DNA of 10,913 bases from Echinostoma caproni (taxonomy: Eukaryota > Platyhelminthes > Trematoda > Plagiorchiida > Echinostomatidae). The translations under genes and the position numbers were made by a program. The stretch lies in contig UZAN01047627.1 in the NCBI GenBank assembly GCA_900618425.1, positions 1 to 10,913 on the forward strand. Direction: 5' to 3'. Shown one piece after another: positions 1-8,373 of this stretch. Every line of letters begins with the position of its first letter. Positions within the stretch are counted from its first letter, which is position 1. Under the pieces are notes generated by a model that ran no database searches, was not told the DNA's origin, and was given only the letters and a program-made list of their open reading frames with translations.

Positions 1-195
1 CGTAACTTCCTGTGTGAAATTTACCGAGAGGATCCTCACAGATCCGGACCACCCATTGTAAGCATAACTGACACGTTGTCGTTCCCATCGTTCAGCACGC
101 TCCCAATTTCGTCAAATTTCATCTCGGATCAATGCATACCGCAATTCACCCATACCGTATCTTGCTCGTCTACTCACAAACAAAGAGCGAACAAT
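1..195 (+). other. Open frame at left edge; possible terminal exon, weak
   Basis: Frame 1 is open from the first base to a TGA at 193-195, giving about 64 residues rich in Ser, Pro, Thr and Ile with no recognised domain. There is no ATG at its beginning, so if real it would be the 3' part of an exon continuing to the left of the window. The frame ends just after a polar stretch. A frame of this length is expected by chance now and then across six frames in 10.9 kb, and no convincing polyadenylation signal sits directly behind it. I do not recognise the product and list it only because it touches the edge. Confidence 0.15.
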
Positions 196-332
196 GAGTG
201 AACTTTGTCTTAACCTTGGATTATGAATGTGTTCATGCCTGTGAAAACTTTTCTCCCCGTTGATTATGTACATTGTGACGGTTAGCGTGTATGCTTTTTA
301 ACTGAAATGTGAGCTCCATTGCTTGCAAAAGT

Positions 333-333
333 N
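333..333. other. Ambiguous base (N)
   Basis: A single undetermined base inside ordinary AT-leaning sequence, consistent with a draft assembly. Confidence 0.95.
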
Positions 334-353
334 TTGATCTTCTCTAGCGTAAT

Positions 354-370
354 CGTATCCTAAGGATACG
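354..370. repeat. 17-nt near-perfect palindrome
   Basis: CGTATCCT and AGGATACG are exact reverse complements separated by one A at 362. It could be a dimeric protein-binding site or a small hairpin. Nothing nearby indicates a role, and it may be chance. Confidence 0.6.
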
Positions 371-1582
371 AATACCTCATGATAATATTTCCTGCAGTGA
401 AGTATAAAATTTATTTGTTTTTATAACTTTGTGTACATAAACCCCGTAAACAATTTTTTGAAAGGTTGAGAGTTCACCCTTACCCCTCGGAACGCATTTT
501 TTTTACTTGTCGGACAGATGTCGTATAAACAGGTTAGCATTTAGTCTCTTACTACTTATATCGTTCAAGTAATATGTGCCATAGGTGATTAAAAACTGCA
601 CAACCATAAAAAAAGCTACCAGTGGAAACAAATGCTTAAAGAAAATTCATTCCCCGTCTGAGTGGTGACATTGAACATTGAGAACATTGAAATCGAGAAT
701 GGATTTGTCTCTAGTCATGTAGTTTAGTGGTGGCACTAACCAATGTATCGGACTGCTGGAAATCAAAACCAAGCACTGCGCGTTTGAGCAGTCAAAACGC
801 GGTACTGTACATCAATTAAATCAATGTCGTTGGATATGAAACTGTTCTGTACAACTTCCAGTTGTTCCCGATACTATACGTGTTATGAGAATAATGACCC
901 TTAACATTCACTAGCATATTCTAGTATGGATTTCCAGATTGTGATAAGGAGATGAAGAAGACTACTATCAAGGAATATGACATCAGTGGGGTTTCACACA
1001 TCTGGATAAACATTGTGAACAAACACGGATCGCAATCGAAAATACAGGGATGCATTCAGTGATATTGTTCCATGATTAGATCGGCTTAGTAGTATGACCA
1101 CTTGATGTTCATTCGCTCACGAGGTTTAACAGTGAAACGTTTCTGCCACGACCAAACTTGACAATTTCAATATGTACCTTCCTCTCCTCAGCTGATCAAT
1201 AAACAGTTGCAACCCACTTGCCAGGATCAGTTGGCCACCGAGTTACGCAATCCGAACTATAATAATAGCCCCAATATCAATTGTAAACCTGTCTATTGTA
1301 TTGTAATAAAAGCAGATGCTTATAGAAAAATTATACAATGCAGATCAAACCTTTGAATTGCAGCATATTAAACTAAAAAAAAGATTCTTGTGAGATTTAA
1401 ATCGGAAAGTTTGCAATTGAGTGTTGGAACCAAAGAATATGTTTAGGTAGCTGTAGAGCACATATCGCGTAGATTATGAAAAAATGCATGCACATAAGCC
1501 AGCGAAACAAGCGTCATTACGCTAGATTTGAAGTGACATTAAATCACTGGAGAAAATTATTTTACTAACCAATCTTTGAAAC

Positions 1583-1599
1583 AGGAGAGAGAGGGAGGT
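1583..1599. repeat. Short GA-rich purine run
   Basis: An uninterrupted purine run made mostly of GA steps. It is short, low-complexity sequence and no promoter or gene is visible beside it. Confidence 0.6.
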
Positions 1600-2129
1600 A
1601 AGACCAACCTCTCCGAATTCGTTGTAAGACTAAATTTTACAATTATCAACCCAGCTGTCGACAATTGGCTACTGACTTTTCCCAATGAAAGGGACTCTAA
1701 ATAGCGTTTTTTGGAAGTGATAAAAAGTCCAGTCACCGATCAATCCTAGCAGCCATTGTTGAACGCACTAGACGTCAAGTGGGACAGTTAGATACAAGAT
1801 TTTTCCATGCATGCATTGAAAAGCTTAAAGTGCATTCTTCACGGAAACTGCTCCCATCATGTGATAGACCCACGAAGAATCTCTGCAACCCTTGCCCCAA
1901 TCCAAAATAATCTCGTTTCCTGTGCATTACTGCTTTGGTTTGTCAGTCACTTAGCCAACTCCAATTAATCAGATGGCTTCCTTGAATGAATTCAGTCACT
2001 TTCAGAATTGATTAGTTTCCCACTAGACACGTCTACTACTGTCACTCTCCCTATCACGAAACGGAAGACAAATAACGGCGAAAAGGGTAAGTGCAGTTTG
2101 GAAATAAAACATTTTTTGTGATATATTAC

Positions 2130-2131
2130 NN
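2130..2131. other. Two ambiguous bases (NN)
   Basis: Two undetermined bases follow an AT-rich stretch. They fall inside the only minus-strand open frame longer than 120 codons, which is one reason not to trust that frame. Confidence 0.95.
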
Positions 2132-2217
2132 TCGGACGCCTTCAGTCTGTTTGAACTACTCTGGCACGAAGATGAATGAGTGGACCGGACTGAAGAGGCA
2201 TCTGAACAACCCCAGGG

Positions 2218-2264
2218 CTTACACGCACATAGATACACACACACATTGAACACACGTGTACAGA
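2218..2264. repeat. CA-rich low-complexity patch
   Basis: An imperfect run of ACAC units interrupted by GCAC, TAGAT and TTGA. This looks like a degenerate dinucleotide microsatellite of a kind common in animal intergenic DNA. Confidence 0.7.
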
Positions 2265-3267
2265 CATTCGCGGAACAGGGACTGAGTTGAACGTAATTTA
2301 GGGCAGCTTGCCCCCCAGAGTTGGATGTGATGTGACAGTGCAAAAGTAGCGACGGAAAGAAATCGCAAAAATCCCAGTTGGGATCATAAAATTCCGGCAA
2401 AACCTGTTTCGTTTGGATTTTCTGGGATACACGCCTATATAGATTTATTTTCCAAAAGCATTCTGTAATACAACAAATTGTTTTAAATTGCTAATTTCTA
2501 AGATGTTGTGACTAGAGTATAAGAACAATCAGAAGGAGTGGAACCAACACTGTGTTACTGGAATGGTATAGTCCATCTGATACTAAAAACTTAAGCACAG
2601 CAATCCAGTAAAATTACATTACTTTCAGCATTATGTAGTGATTCCTCATCGGTTTCCATCTCACAGACCCAAATGTTATCTGTTGCTGCGTTTCAGATAT
2701 AATGCTCCTTAAATGGTCGGGGTGATGTCTATCTACCGTTCGCCAAATAGAAACAATAGTCCCGCAACCCTAACCTTCTCCCATACCTTCACACAAACGT
2801 TCCAACTGTTATTCTGTCTCGACTACCACCTTGGCTTCCAGTCTTCATGTACCTAAGATTAGTGATAAAAAACATCTTTTACAAGCACGAACCATGATGC
2901 ATATTTTATTCATATGTTTCTCATCTACCGGGCACAAAATGCGTGAACTGAAATGGTCGAAAGCACTGAGTTTGTTGTGTCTCACCGACAATTCGCTTCC
3001 ATCGATTTTTACTAAGGATCGCCTCACGATCAAAATATTGAAAAACATACTAGCCCCAATTCCTTTACAAAATTAATCAGATTTGGAATGGGGACCGACT
3101 GCAGTTAAAGCCGAGTTGCATGAGACGGGATGCCTGCAACAGGCTGAAAAATATACCGGTTTGCAATACATGTTGTGTGTGTATAGGCACAGTGAAAAGC
3201 GGTCTGATTAGCCATAGCAGGGTTCTCAATTAAGTTGTATGCTTACGTTTTACTTGCGGCGGGGTCC

Positions 3268-3280
3268 GGGTCCGTGATCC
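3268..3280 (+). promoter_or_regulatory. Pol III B-box-like element, SINE copy 1
   Basis: GGGTCCGTGATCC resembles the B box consensus GGTTCGANNCC with a C in place of the second T and one extra base. It sits at the same place relative to the hammerhead as the B box of copy 2. An A box upstream cannot be defined confidently, so promoter activity is doubtful. Confidence 0.45.
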
Positions 3281-3295
3281 TCAACCGGGTCGATC

Positions 3296-3345
3296 GATTC
3301 ATTCTGTAAATGAGACCCAACCAGGTGGAAACACCTTCCTGGTGG
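3296..3345 (+). pseudogene. Degenerate hammerhead ribozyme, copy 1
   Basis: By alignment with copy 2, the first core box CTGATGA is TAAATGA here (3307-3313), so C3, U4 and G5 are all changed. Helix II is GACC (3314-3317), loop CAACCA and GGTG (3324-3327), with the pair next to the core lost. The second core box GAAA is intact at 3328-3331. The position matching the GTC cleavage triplet reads TCC (3337-3339). A local alternative helix CACC/GGTG (3332-3335 with 3341-3344) is possible. C3 and G5 are invariant in active hammerheads, so this copy is predicted not to cleave. It is recognisable mainly through its match to copy 2. Confidence 0.6.
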
Positions 3346-3619
3346 TTCTTAACTTTTCAGTTCACGCTCCGTTTGCTCTGTACACGACAACAGTCATCAT
3401 AAACTCGAAAGAAATCTTCCACCATTCACTCAGTCCATATTATTCATCAGAAACTGGGGATTAAAAGTTCTTATATACCGTGTCCAACCAGTACAACTGA
3501 TGTTCACTGGGATTCAATAACAAAGTTTCTCTCGTAAATACTATTTCTGAATGAATTCAGTATCGCAGTGATAATATAGGTATTATATGGCTCTAAACCT
3601 TATTTAAGTTTGCCTTTGC

Positions 3620-3631
3620 GATGACGTCATC
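3620..3631. promoter_or_regulatory. CRE/ATF-type palindrome
   Basis: GATGACGTCATC is a perfect 12-bp palindrome containing the full TGACGTCA octamer recognised by CREB/ATF-family bZIP proteins in animals. No transcription unit is visible beside it, so function is unproven. Confidence 0.3.
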
Positions 3632-4474
3632 ATCGAACTCGCCACACTAACAATCAGTTCGCGATTGGGACAACTTACGGTTATTTATTCCAGTGATAAT
3701 TGACTCCCTCGAACCATCAAGCCTTATAGAATCCTCATTAAATTGTTTAACGGATGAAGAACAGAACTAATATGGATAGTAAATTTATATGGACCAAAAT
3801 GTTTAGAACAAAAACTATTCAAACACTTTGGCGTATTGTCATGCGTACCTTTTGAGTTCACTTTTAACATTGGAGTACGCGGAAGTACCCTCATACACCG
3901 CAGACCGAGCGACGGCTGAATGCTTGGCAATGTTTTGTTTTGTCACTCCGATGTGTACACTTGGGTTAGGAGAACGGCCACGGTTGGTTAAACGGTTATG
4001 TAGGTCAAATGCAAACATTCACCCACATGGAGGTCCTGATTCACTGGGGAGCTCTCGATTTCAGTCAGAAGGCAATCAGTTGCGTCTCCTTTCGTTGGTG
4101 TCTGGTCAAAAAGTGAACTGACTGACATGTAAACAATAATGACTTGCTACTTCTTATCAGCCCCAGTGTGATTTGGTTAGACATGAGAAAACGCACTGCT
4201 TTCATAAGATGGGTCCGGAGTTTAAAGATGGAAAGAAAAAGGATACGCACTACTGGTGAGCACTAGTAAGTGCTAAAGTGGAGTCTTTAGTGTGCCCTTG
4301 ACTGGAGGATCTACGGATTTGACCTGAAGATGTAGTCCGAAAAACAATCCACATAATCCATACAATGTGATAATAGGACATGGATATAAATCATGTCAAC
4401 CACGTTCTCCCAAGCTGCAAAGGGCCAACAACTTGACGTGCATCTACGTCTGCAAACTGTCACCATGTTTTCAC

Positions 4475-4482
4475 TGACGTCA
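4475..4482. promoter_or_regulatory. CRE-type octamer
   Basis: A second exact TGACGTCA octamer, without the flanking symmetry of the first. It could easily be chance in a window of this length. Confidence 0.2.
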
Positions 4483-4951
4483 ATCATGAACTTGTTCTCG
4501 CAGTAAAACAATGTGACGGCAGGCTATTTCTTATTGTTAAAAATTAGGTCATCCTCTTAGCTGACTCTCTTTGCAGTCCTAGTGATACAGCAACACTTTC
4601 ATTCAATGAATATCACGTGACACGCATTTTAATCTTCGAAATCTTAGAATACCCATGGCCCGGTGTAATAAATGAAGTTCTGAGAGTTATGGAGGCTTTG
4701 ATTCAAATTCAAAGGGGAATTAAATCAAATCCTCCATTATTCTCATGTAACAAGTAGCCAGGGTTCTGAAAGCTTCCAACCGAGTCATAACCCCAGAGGC
4801 TAGTGCTCGGATGAGCGAGGTCTGTGGCCCGCAACAAGCTCGCATAAATGGGTTTTGCTATATCGTGTATACTCAAAATGAGAAATGGTCCGATCAGATG
4901 CCCGGGGACCGAGTGACTAGCATGCTTGCGTTCTACTTATGCTAAGGTACC

Positions 4952-4961
4952 GGCTTCGACC
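4952..4961 (+). promoter_or_regulatory. Pol III B box, SINE copy 2
   Basis: GGCTTCGACC differs from the B box core GGTTCGANCC mainly by one inserted or changed base. It lies about 16 nt before the outer part of hammerhead helix I. The sequence from 4911 (AGTGACTAGCATGC) could be an eroded A box region at plausible tRNA-like spacing. Internal Pol III promoters of this kind start transcription upstream and let the SINE carry its promoter along. Confidence 0.5.
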
Positions 4962-4976
4962 GCCAGTTGGGTCGAT

Positions 4977-5033
4977 GGATTCATATACTGCTGATGAGAC
5001 CCAACCAGGTCAAAACAGCTGTCCAGTGCTTCC
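4977..5033 (+). ncRNA. Hammerhead ribozyme, type I with minimal helix III (one core change)
   Basis: The core box CTGATGA is intact at 4991-4997. Helix II is GACC (4998-5001) pairing perfectly with GGTC (5008-5011) across the loop CAACCA. The second core box reads AAAA (5012-5015) instead of GAAA. Helix III is minimal: only C5016 and G5021 pair beyond the A-U closing pair, around loop AGCT. The cleavage triplet is GTC (5021-5023), with scission expected after 5023. Helix I is ACTG (4987-4990) with CAGT (5024-5027), then an internal loop, then GGA (4977-4979) with TCC (5031-5033); such loops make tertiary contacts in natural schistosome ribozymes. The missing G is G12, the proposed general base, so cleavage should be strongly weakened or lost. 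Confidence 0.75.
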
Positions 5034-5229
5034 TAGCTCTTTAGTTCATTTGCTACTTACACAAAGAATTTCCGCTTTGAAATTAAATTCTCTTGAATTA
5101 AGACAAAATACTATCCATATATGCTTCTTCTGCCGTCGGCAGTATCTTTCTTTTCTTATATTAACCGCATGGATGGTACTGATGTCAGTGTCCAAGTCAA
5201 AATCTCTGTTGGGTTCAACCCAGACAAAT

Positions 5230-5490
5230 CGGGTGGTCATGGCGCACTGGTTTAGTCCCTATCACAGGCGTGCTTTGGACCCTATAGTCCGAGGTTCTAG
5301 CCCCAACACCGCCACCCAACTTTGGTGGTAGGCAGCTTTGCTGTCATCCGGTGTAATACCACACCTAACCTATCGGGGCCTTATGTGGTTCGCCAATCCA
5401 AGTCCCGGGGATTAGGTCACCGGCTTTCATCACTGAACAGCAGGTCCTCGTGACTATGGGGCTTTCCCCGTCTGCTATTTATCACACCAA
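5230..5490 (+). mobile_element. tRNA-like Pol III repeat (probable SINE)
   Basis: The head at 5230-5317 has an A-box match TGGCGCACTGG (5240-5250), a B-box match GGTTCTAGCCC (5293-5303) and 42 nt between them, as in tRNA genes. GGGTGG (5230-5235) and CCACCC (5312-5317) can close an acceptor-like stem. The T arm and anticodon arm do not fold well, so it is not a working tRNA. A GC-richer body follows to about 5490, including the hairpin CCACC/GGTGG (5312-5316 with 5324-5328). It is unlike the hammerhead SINE and has no second copy in this window, so the family and the 3' end are uncertain. Confidence 0.45.
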
Positions 5491-8210
5491 ATTGTGCAAT
5501 AAAAAAGTTCAGACCTGAGCTTATGCACAGTTCTACCGTTTGTTTTAAGAGCCAAACGCACTACAGAGTTCGAGAAAATAAAGCATGATTCATGAGAACT
5601 TTAATGCGATTGAACTGGATCAGATGGCAATGCACGCTCGAAACTCGCTCAAGGAATCACTGGTGGAATGATTACAGGAAAGTCGCTCGATCAATCTGTT
5701 TCAGTCTGTTTTGTTCGTTGGGGGAGACGATTCTGATGTCTAAGTTTTGTAAAGATAGACTGTGCAAAGTGCAGTTGGCCTGGTCTGAGACATTAAATTT
5801 GATGTTTCTTTTTATGAAATATGCAAGCACCTCAATCCGCTAGATGGTAAACCGTGAAAAACTGCACACAGCGCATTTTCACCGAATCGACTAGATTCCG
5901 CGAGGAATAAATGGATCCGGAAACATCGAGTGAGAATTCTTTACTGTTGGACGTTGCCCGACCAAAACAAACTACAACTGAATCATGGTTCAGTTGAGGT
6001 TTTCGCTCCGTGTGGCCCAAATTTTGAAATACCCGATGGCATTCAACGCGTTTGACCTATGGTTTCACGATTTTTCCGTTCAATCTATGAAGGAAAAATA
6101 TCTTGAAGTGCAACAATTTTGTCACCACGGTTGAACTACCTCGCACATGTCAAGTTGGACACGGGTGCGGGCTACCTCACTCGCTGTCGTGTGTTGTTAA
6201 GTAAGTCAGTAATCACATGGTAAAATAAACAATTCGGTTAGTTACCCGAGGCAGCTAATCCATTGACCCAGGAACGAGCAGATTTGTATGCACACAGCAG
6301 TCTGTAACACCGAATAAATATGTCATGTACGGCTAAATATGCTCAGAGAGATGTGTCAAGGCCAAAAAATATTAGTGCTGGCAGGGGGAAGGTGGTATTT
6401 GCGCAGGGTTGGACGGATCGATAACCCAATCGATGGCGCGGACGTCTGAATTGGACACAAGAGGAGTAGTTCTTTTGCATTTATTTCATGGTCGAACTGA
6501 CTTATTCCAAACACTACTTTTATAATTCTGTGGATTGCTTTTGAATGCATACGAATTACAGTCTAACTTTTTACAAATATCCGATGTTCGGTTTTGGTTT
6601 AACCGATTACTGATGAGCCTAAAAGTGGCATTACATGCGAGTTGTTTTTCCGTTCATCGTAAAACATGCTCAGAAAAAAATTAAGAGAAGAGCAGAATAA
6701 TGAACAGGTTACATTATCGATGCTAACTGCCTCCAGGATTCAATTATAAAATACTACGAAACGTTGTGATACCAGTGATGAAGCACTTTCTTGTGATTTG
6801 CCAAGTCTCCATTAGATCAATTCAAACAATGTTGCCCTATTTGTCCATCTAAATATCAACAGTTATTTCTTGGGTCAACCAATGGGACAAATTCGATATT
6901 CTTCTGCTCTTCTAACTTTGACTTATTTACAGAACATATTTGTTAATAGATGAAAAAATACGGAAAGAAATTCATTCTTTGCTTGAGATAACTTTAATCT
7001 GTTACTTGCTCCATCCACTGGTCTGCCCAGTGATTGACGAGGAAATTCCCCGCAAGCACATAGTCAGTTTCGCAGTTTAGTAGTAGTAGTTTAGTAAACA
7101 TGTAGACAAGGTAGGAAAAAAACAACTATATATGCATACAGATGTCTATATGCAAATGAAGAAGTGGTAGAGTGAATATGACTACATGAGGAGCACCAGA
7201 AAGACATACCACAGGTAAGACAGAAGAACCATGAACCCGGTCTTGTACACCTGAAGACCTCAGTTCCGTTATTCACTTACTACCATGTGTAACAGTTAAA
7301 ATGATTGAAGAAACGGGATGGACTAATGGTAGTATGAAGCACGGTAGACCAAAATCAGTGAATCCTGTATTATCCGCAGGAGGGGGTTGGGAATCAAACG
7401 GTCCGAATTGAGGAAAGTCACTGTTTCGCCTTTTATTTGTGAACTTCAGTAATCATTACGCTTACATATTTTGAAAGCATAACTGAAGTCATCTCTGCAG
7501 ACCGTGGTAGTTCATCTATATGAACAGAGGAGAACTATTTTGATCATAATCTGTAGATCATTCAGTTGCGTCCAGTGAATAAGTGAACTTGAGTTCGTGA
7601 CGCCACTTTCAGGCTGCCATCAACTCACGAATATCTACTAACTCAAAAGTCAACTCCAGTAAAAACACAATCTCATAAAGCTGTATTGACAAAGGCTTCA
7701 GTTTGCTGTACACTATGATACTTATATGGTAAAACCAATCACAAAAATGAAAACAAATTTGAAAAAATTGAAATTAGAGCCTTCAAGAACAGGGAATGCT
7801 ACACAGACGACAGATAATAGTTCAATCGTTGAAGAACATAAATCAGCAACCCAGTACGCAGGTTTTAGTGTAATTAAACATTTTATCACCGGTATTCTAG
7901 GGTTCTGTTGGTCTGAAGTCATGGAACCTGGTTTCAGTTCTAGCACCAGCTTCAGTTGGTTCTATTGCATACTAAGGCTTTGGAGGTGAAACACCACAAC
8001 CACGGCTATAGCCAGATATCAAACCCGAGCGGTTTTCGATGGGCTGATAGCGAGTGCTTCCACAGGGTCAACCAGCTCCTGCCAACACTGACCAGACATA
8101 TCAACGTAGATTTGTTCCGATGCTGTCATCATACATTATTATCCCCAATGTACAGTGAACTACACTGAAGCGAACTTTACTGATCTCTGCCGAATTCCCA
8201 ATGCATACAA
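5491..8210. other. Gene-free interval
   Basis: No gene is recognised. Frames of 60-87 codons occur on both strands (for example plus 5592-5843, 7726-7989 and 7956-8168), but they overlap antisense frames of similar length, show no domain and have no convincing exon borders. The stretch 7900-8170 is GC-richer than its surroundings and includes a 40-bp patch similar to the LINE linker region near 10540-10576, so it may be an unidentified repeat. A TAG microsatellite lies at 7078-7096. Confidence 0.5.
7078..7096. repeat. TAG trinucleotide microsatellite
   Basis: Several TAG units in a row, with one TTTAG interruption on each side. This is ordinary low-complexity sequence. Confidence 0.7.
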
Positions 8211-8373
8211 GGTTAGTAGAAATATTTAGGCTGAACAGAGAATGGATCTATTTTGAGGTAGGGAAAAGAAGGTGAACCTATATGATCAACACACAGAGGG
8301 TGCACAATCGAACTATGCGTACATACCGTTTCAAGCATTCTGGCCTGATGGTGCAGTGACAACAAGAACATTA
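8211..8373 (-). other. Sequence just 3' of the LINE coding tail; probable 3' UTR
   Basis: After the coding tail, the minus strand continues for a short distance with no family motif. It is expected to be the LINE 3' UTR, but no poly(A), simple-repeat tail or target-site duplication marks its end. The 85-codon frame seen across 8213-8470 uses a different frame from the pol tail and is not taken as a gene. Confidence 0.35.

Larger units (their letters stand above)
196..3104. other. Gene-free AT-leaning DNA
   Basis: No frame here looks like a protein and no RNA gene was recognised. Stops are dense in all frames. The longest open frame (minus strand, 2023-2400) runs through a CA-rich patch and two ambiguous bases and resembles no family. 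The separately listed palindrome, purine run, CA-rich patch and N positions are the only structures seen. Intergenic or intronic sequence is the simplest reading. Confidence 0.6.
3105..3392 (+). mobile_element. Hammerhead-bearing SINE (Smalpha-type), copy 1, degraded
   Basis: This segment aligns with copy 2 (about 4800-5068) over its whole length with small indels. Matching landmarks are the CTGCAACAGGCT block near 3133, the GGTCTGAT block near 3201, ATGCTTACGTT near 3239, the GGGTCGAT block near 3287 and GAGACCCAACCAGGT at 3312-3326. It has a B-box-like block at 3268-3280 followed by a hammerhead-like fold at about 3296-3345. That order, Pol III promoter then hammerhead, is the known organisation of Smalpha-like SINEs in schistosomes. 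A TTTT at 3354-3357, just after the fold, could end Pol III transcription. Ends are set only by where the two copies stop matching, and no clean target-site duplication was found. The copy is more diverged than copy 2. Confidence 0.7.
3393..4799. other. Gene-free interval between the two SINE copies
   Basis: No protein or RNA gene was recognised. The longest open frame is a 97-codon plus-strand frame at 3828-4121, with no domain, no supporting splice or promoter context, and a competing antisense frame. Two perfect CRE octamers (3622-3629 and 4475-4482) are the only features picked out. Confidence 0.55.
4800..5068 (+). mobile_element. Hammerhead-bearing SINE (Smalpha-type), copy 2
   Basis: This is the better preserved copy of the repeat also found at about 3105-3392. 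In order it has a 5' region of about 105 bp shared with copy 1, a tRNA-like Pol III promoter region ending in a B box at 4952-4961, and a hammerhead fold at 4977-5033. Short repeats with a Pol III promoter and a hammerhead are known from schistosomes, where they are highly repeated, have no protein and are presumed to be copied by LINE enzymes. The 3' part from AAAACAG to TTCA aligns without gaps to copy 1 over 41 nt. Boundaries are where similarity to copy 1 fades; no clear target-site duplication was seen. Orientation is the same as copy 1, with starts 1.7 kb apart. Confidence 0.75.

Noticed and set aside
2023..2400. 125-codon minus-strand open frame
   Set aside because: It crosses a CA-rich patch and two undetermined bases, has skewed Ser/Cys composition and resembles no known family.
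1983..3561. Exact 14-mer TGAATGAATTCAGT at 1983-1996 and 3548-3561 as a repeat family
   Set aside because: Similarity does not extend beyond the 14 bases and includes a palindromic GAATTC core; one such match is close to chance expectation in this window.
3828..4121. 97-codon plus-strand open frame
   Set aside because: No domain, no start context, a competing antisense frame, and length within chance expectation for this window.
5230..5317. Functional tRNA gene
   Set aside because: The A and B boxes and a closing stem are present, but the T arm and anticodon arm do not pair properly, so a tRNA-derived repeat is more likely.
4939..5331. 130-codon plus-strand open frame
   Set aside because: It runs through the hammerhead SINE and into the tRNA-like repeat; the structured RNA elements explain the sequence better than a protein.
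7722..7989. Antiparallel open frames of 74 and 87 codons
   Set aside because: Both strands are open over the same AT-rich interval and neither product resembles a known protein.
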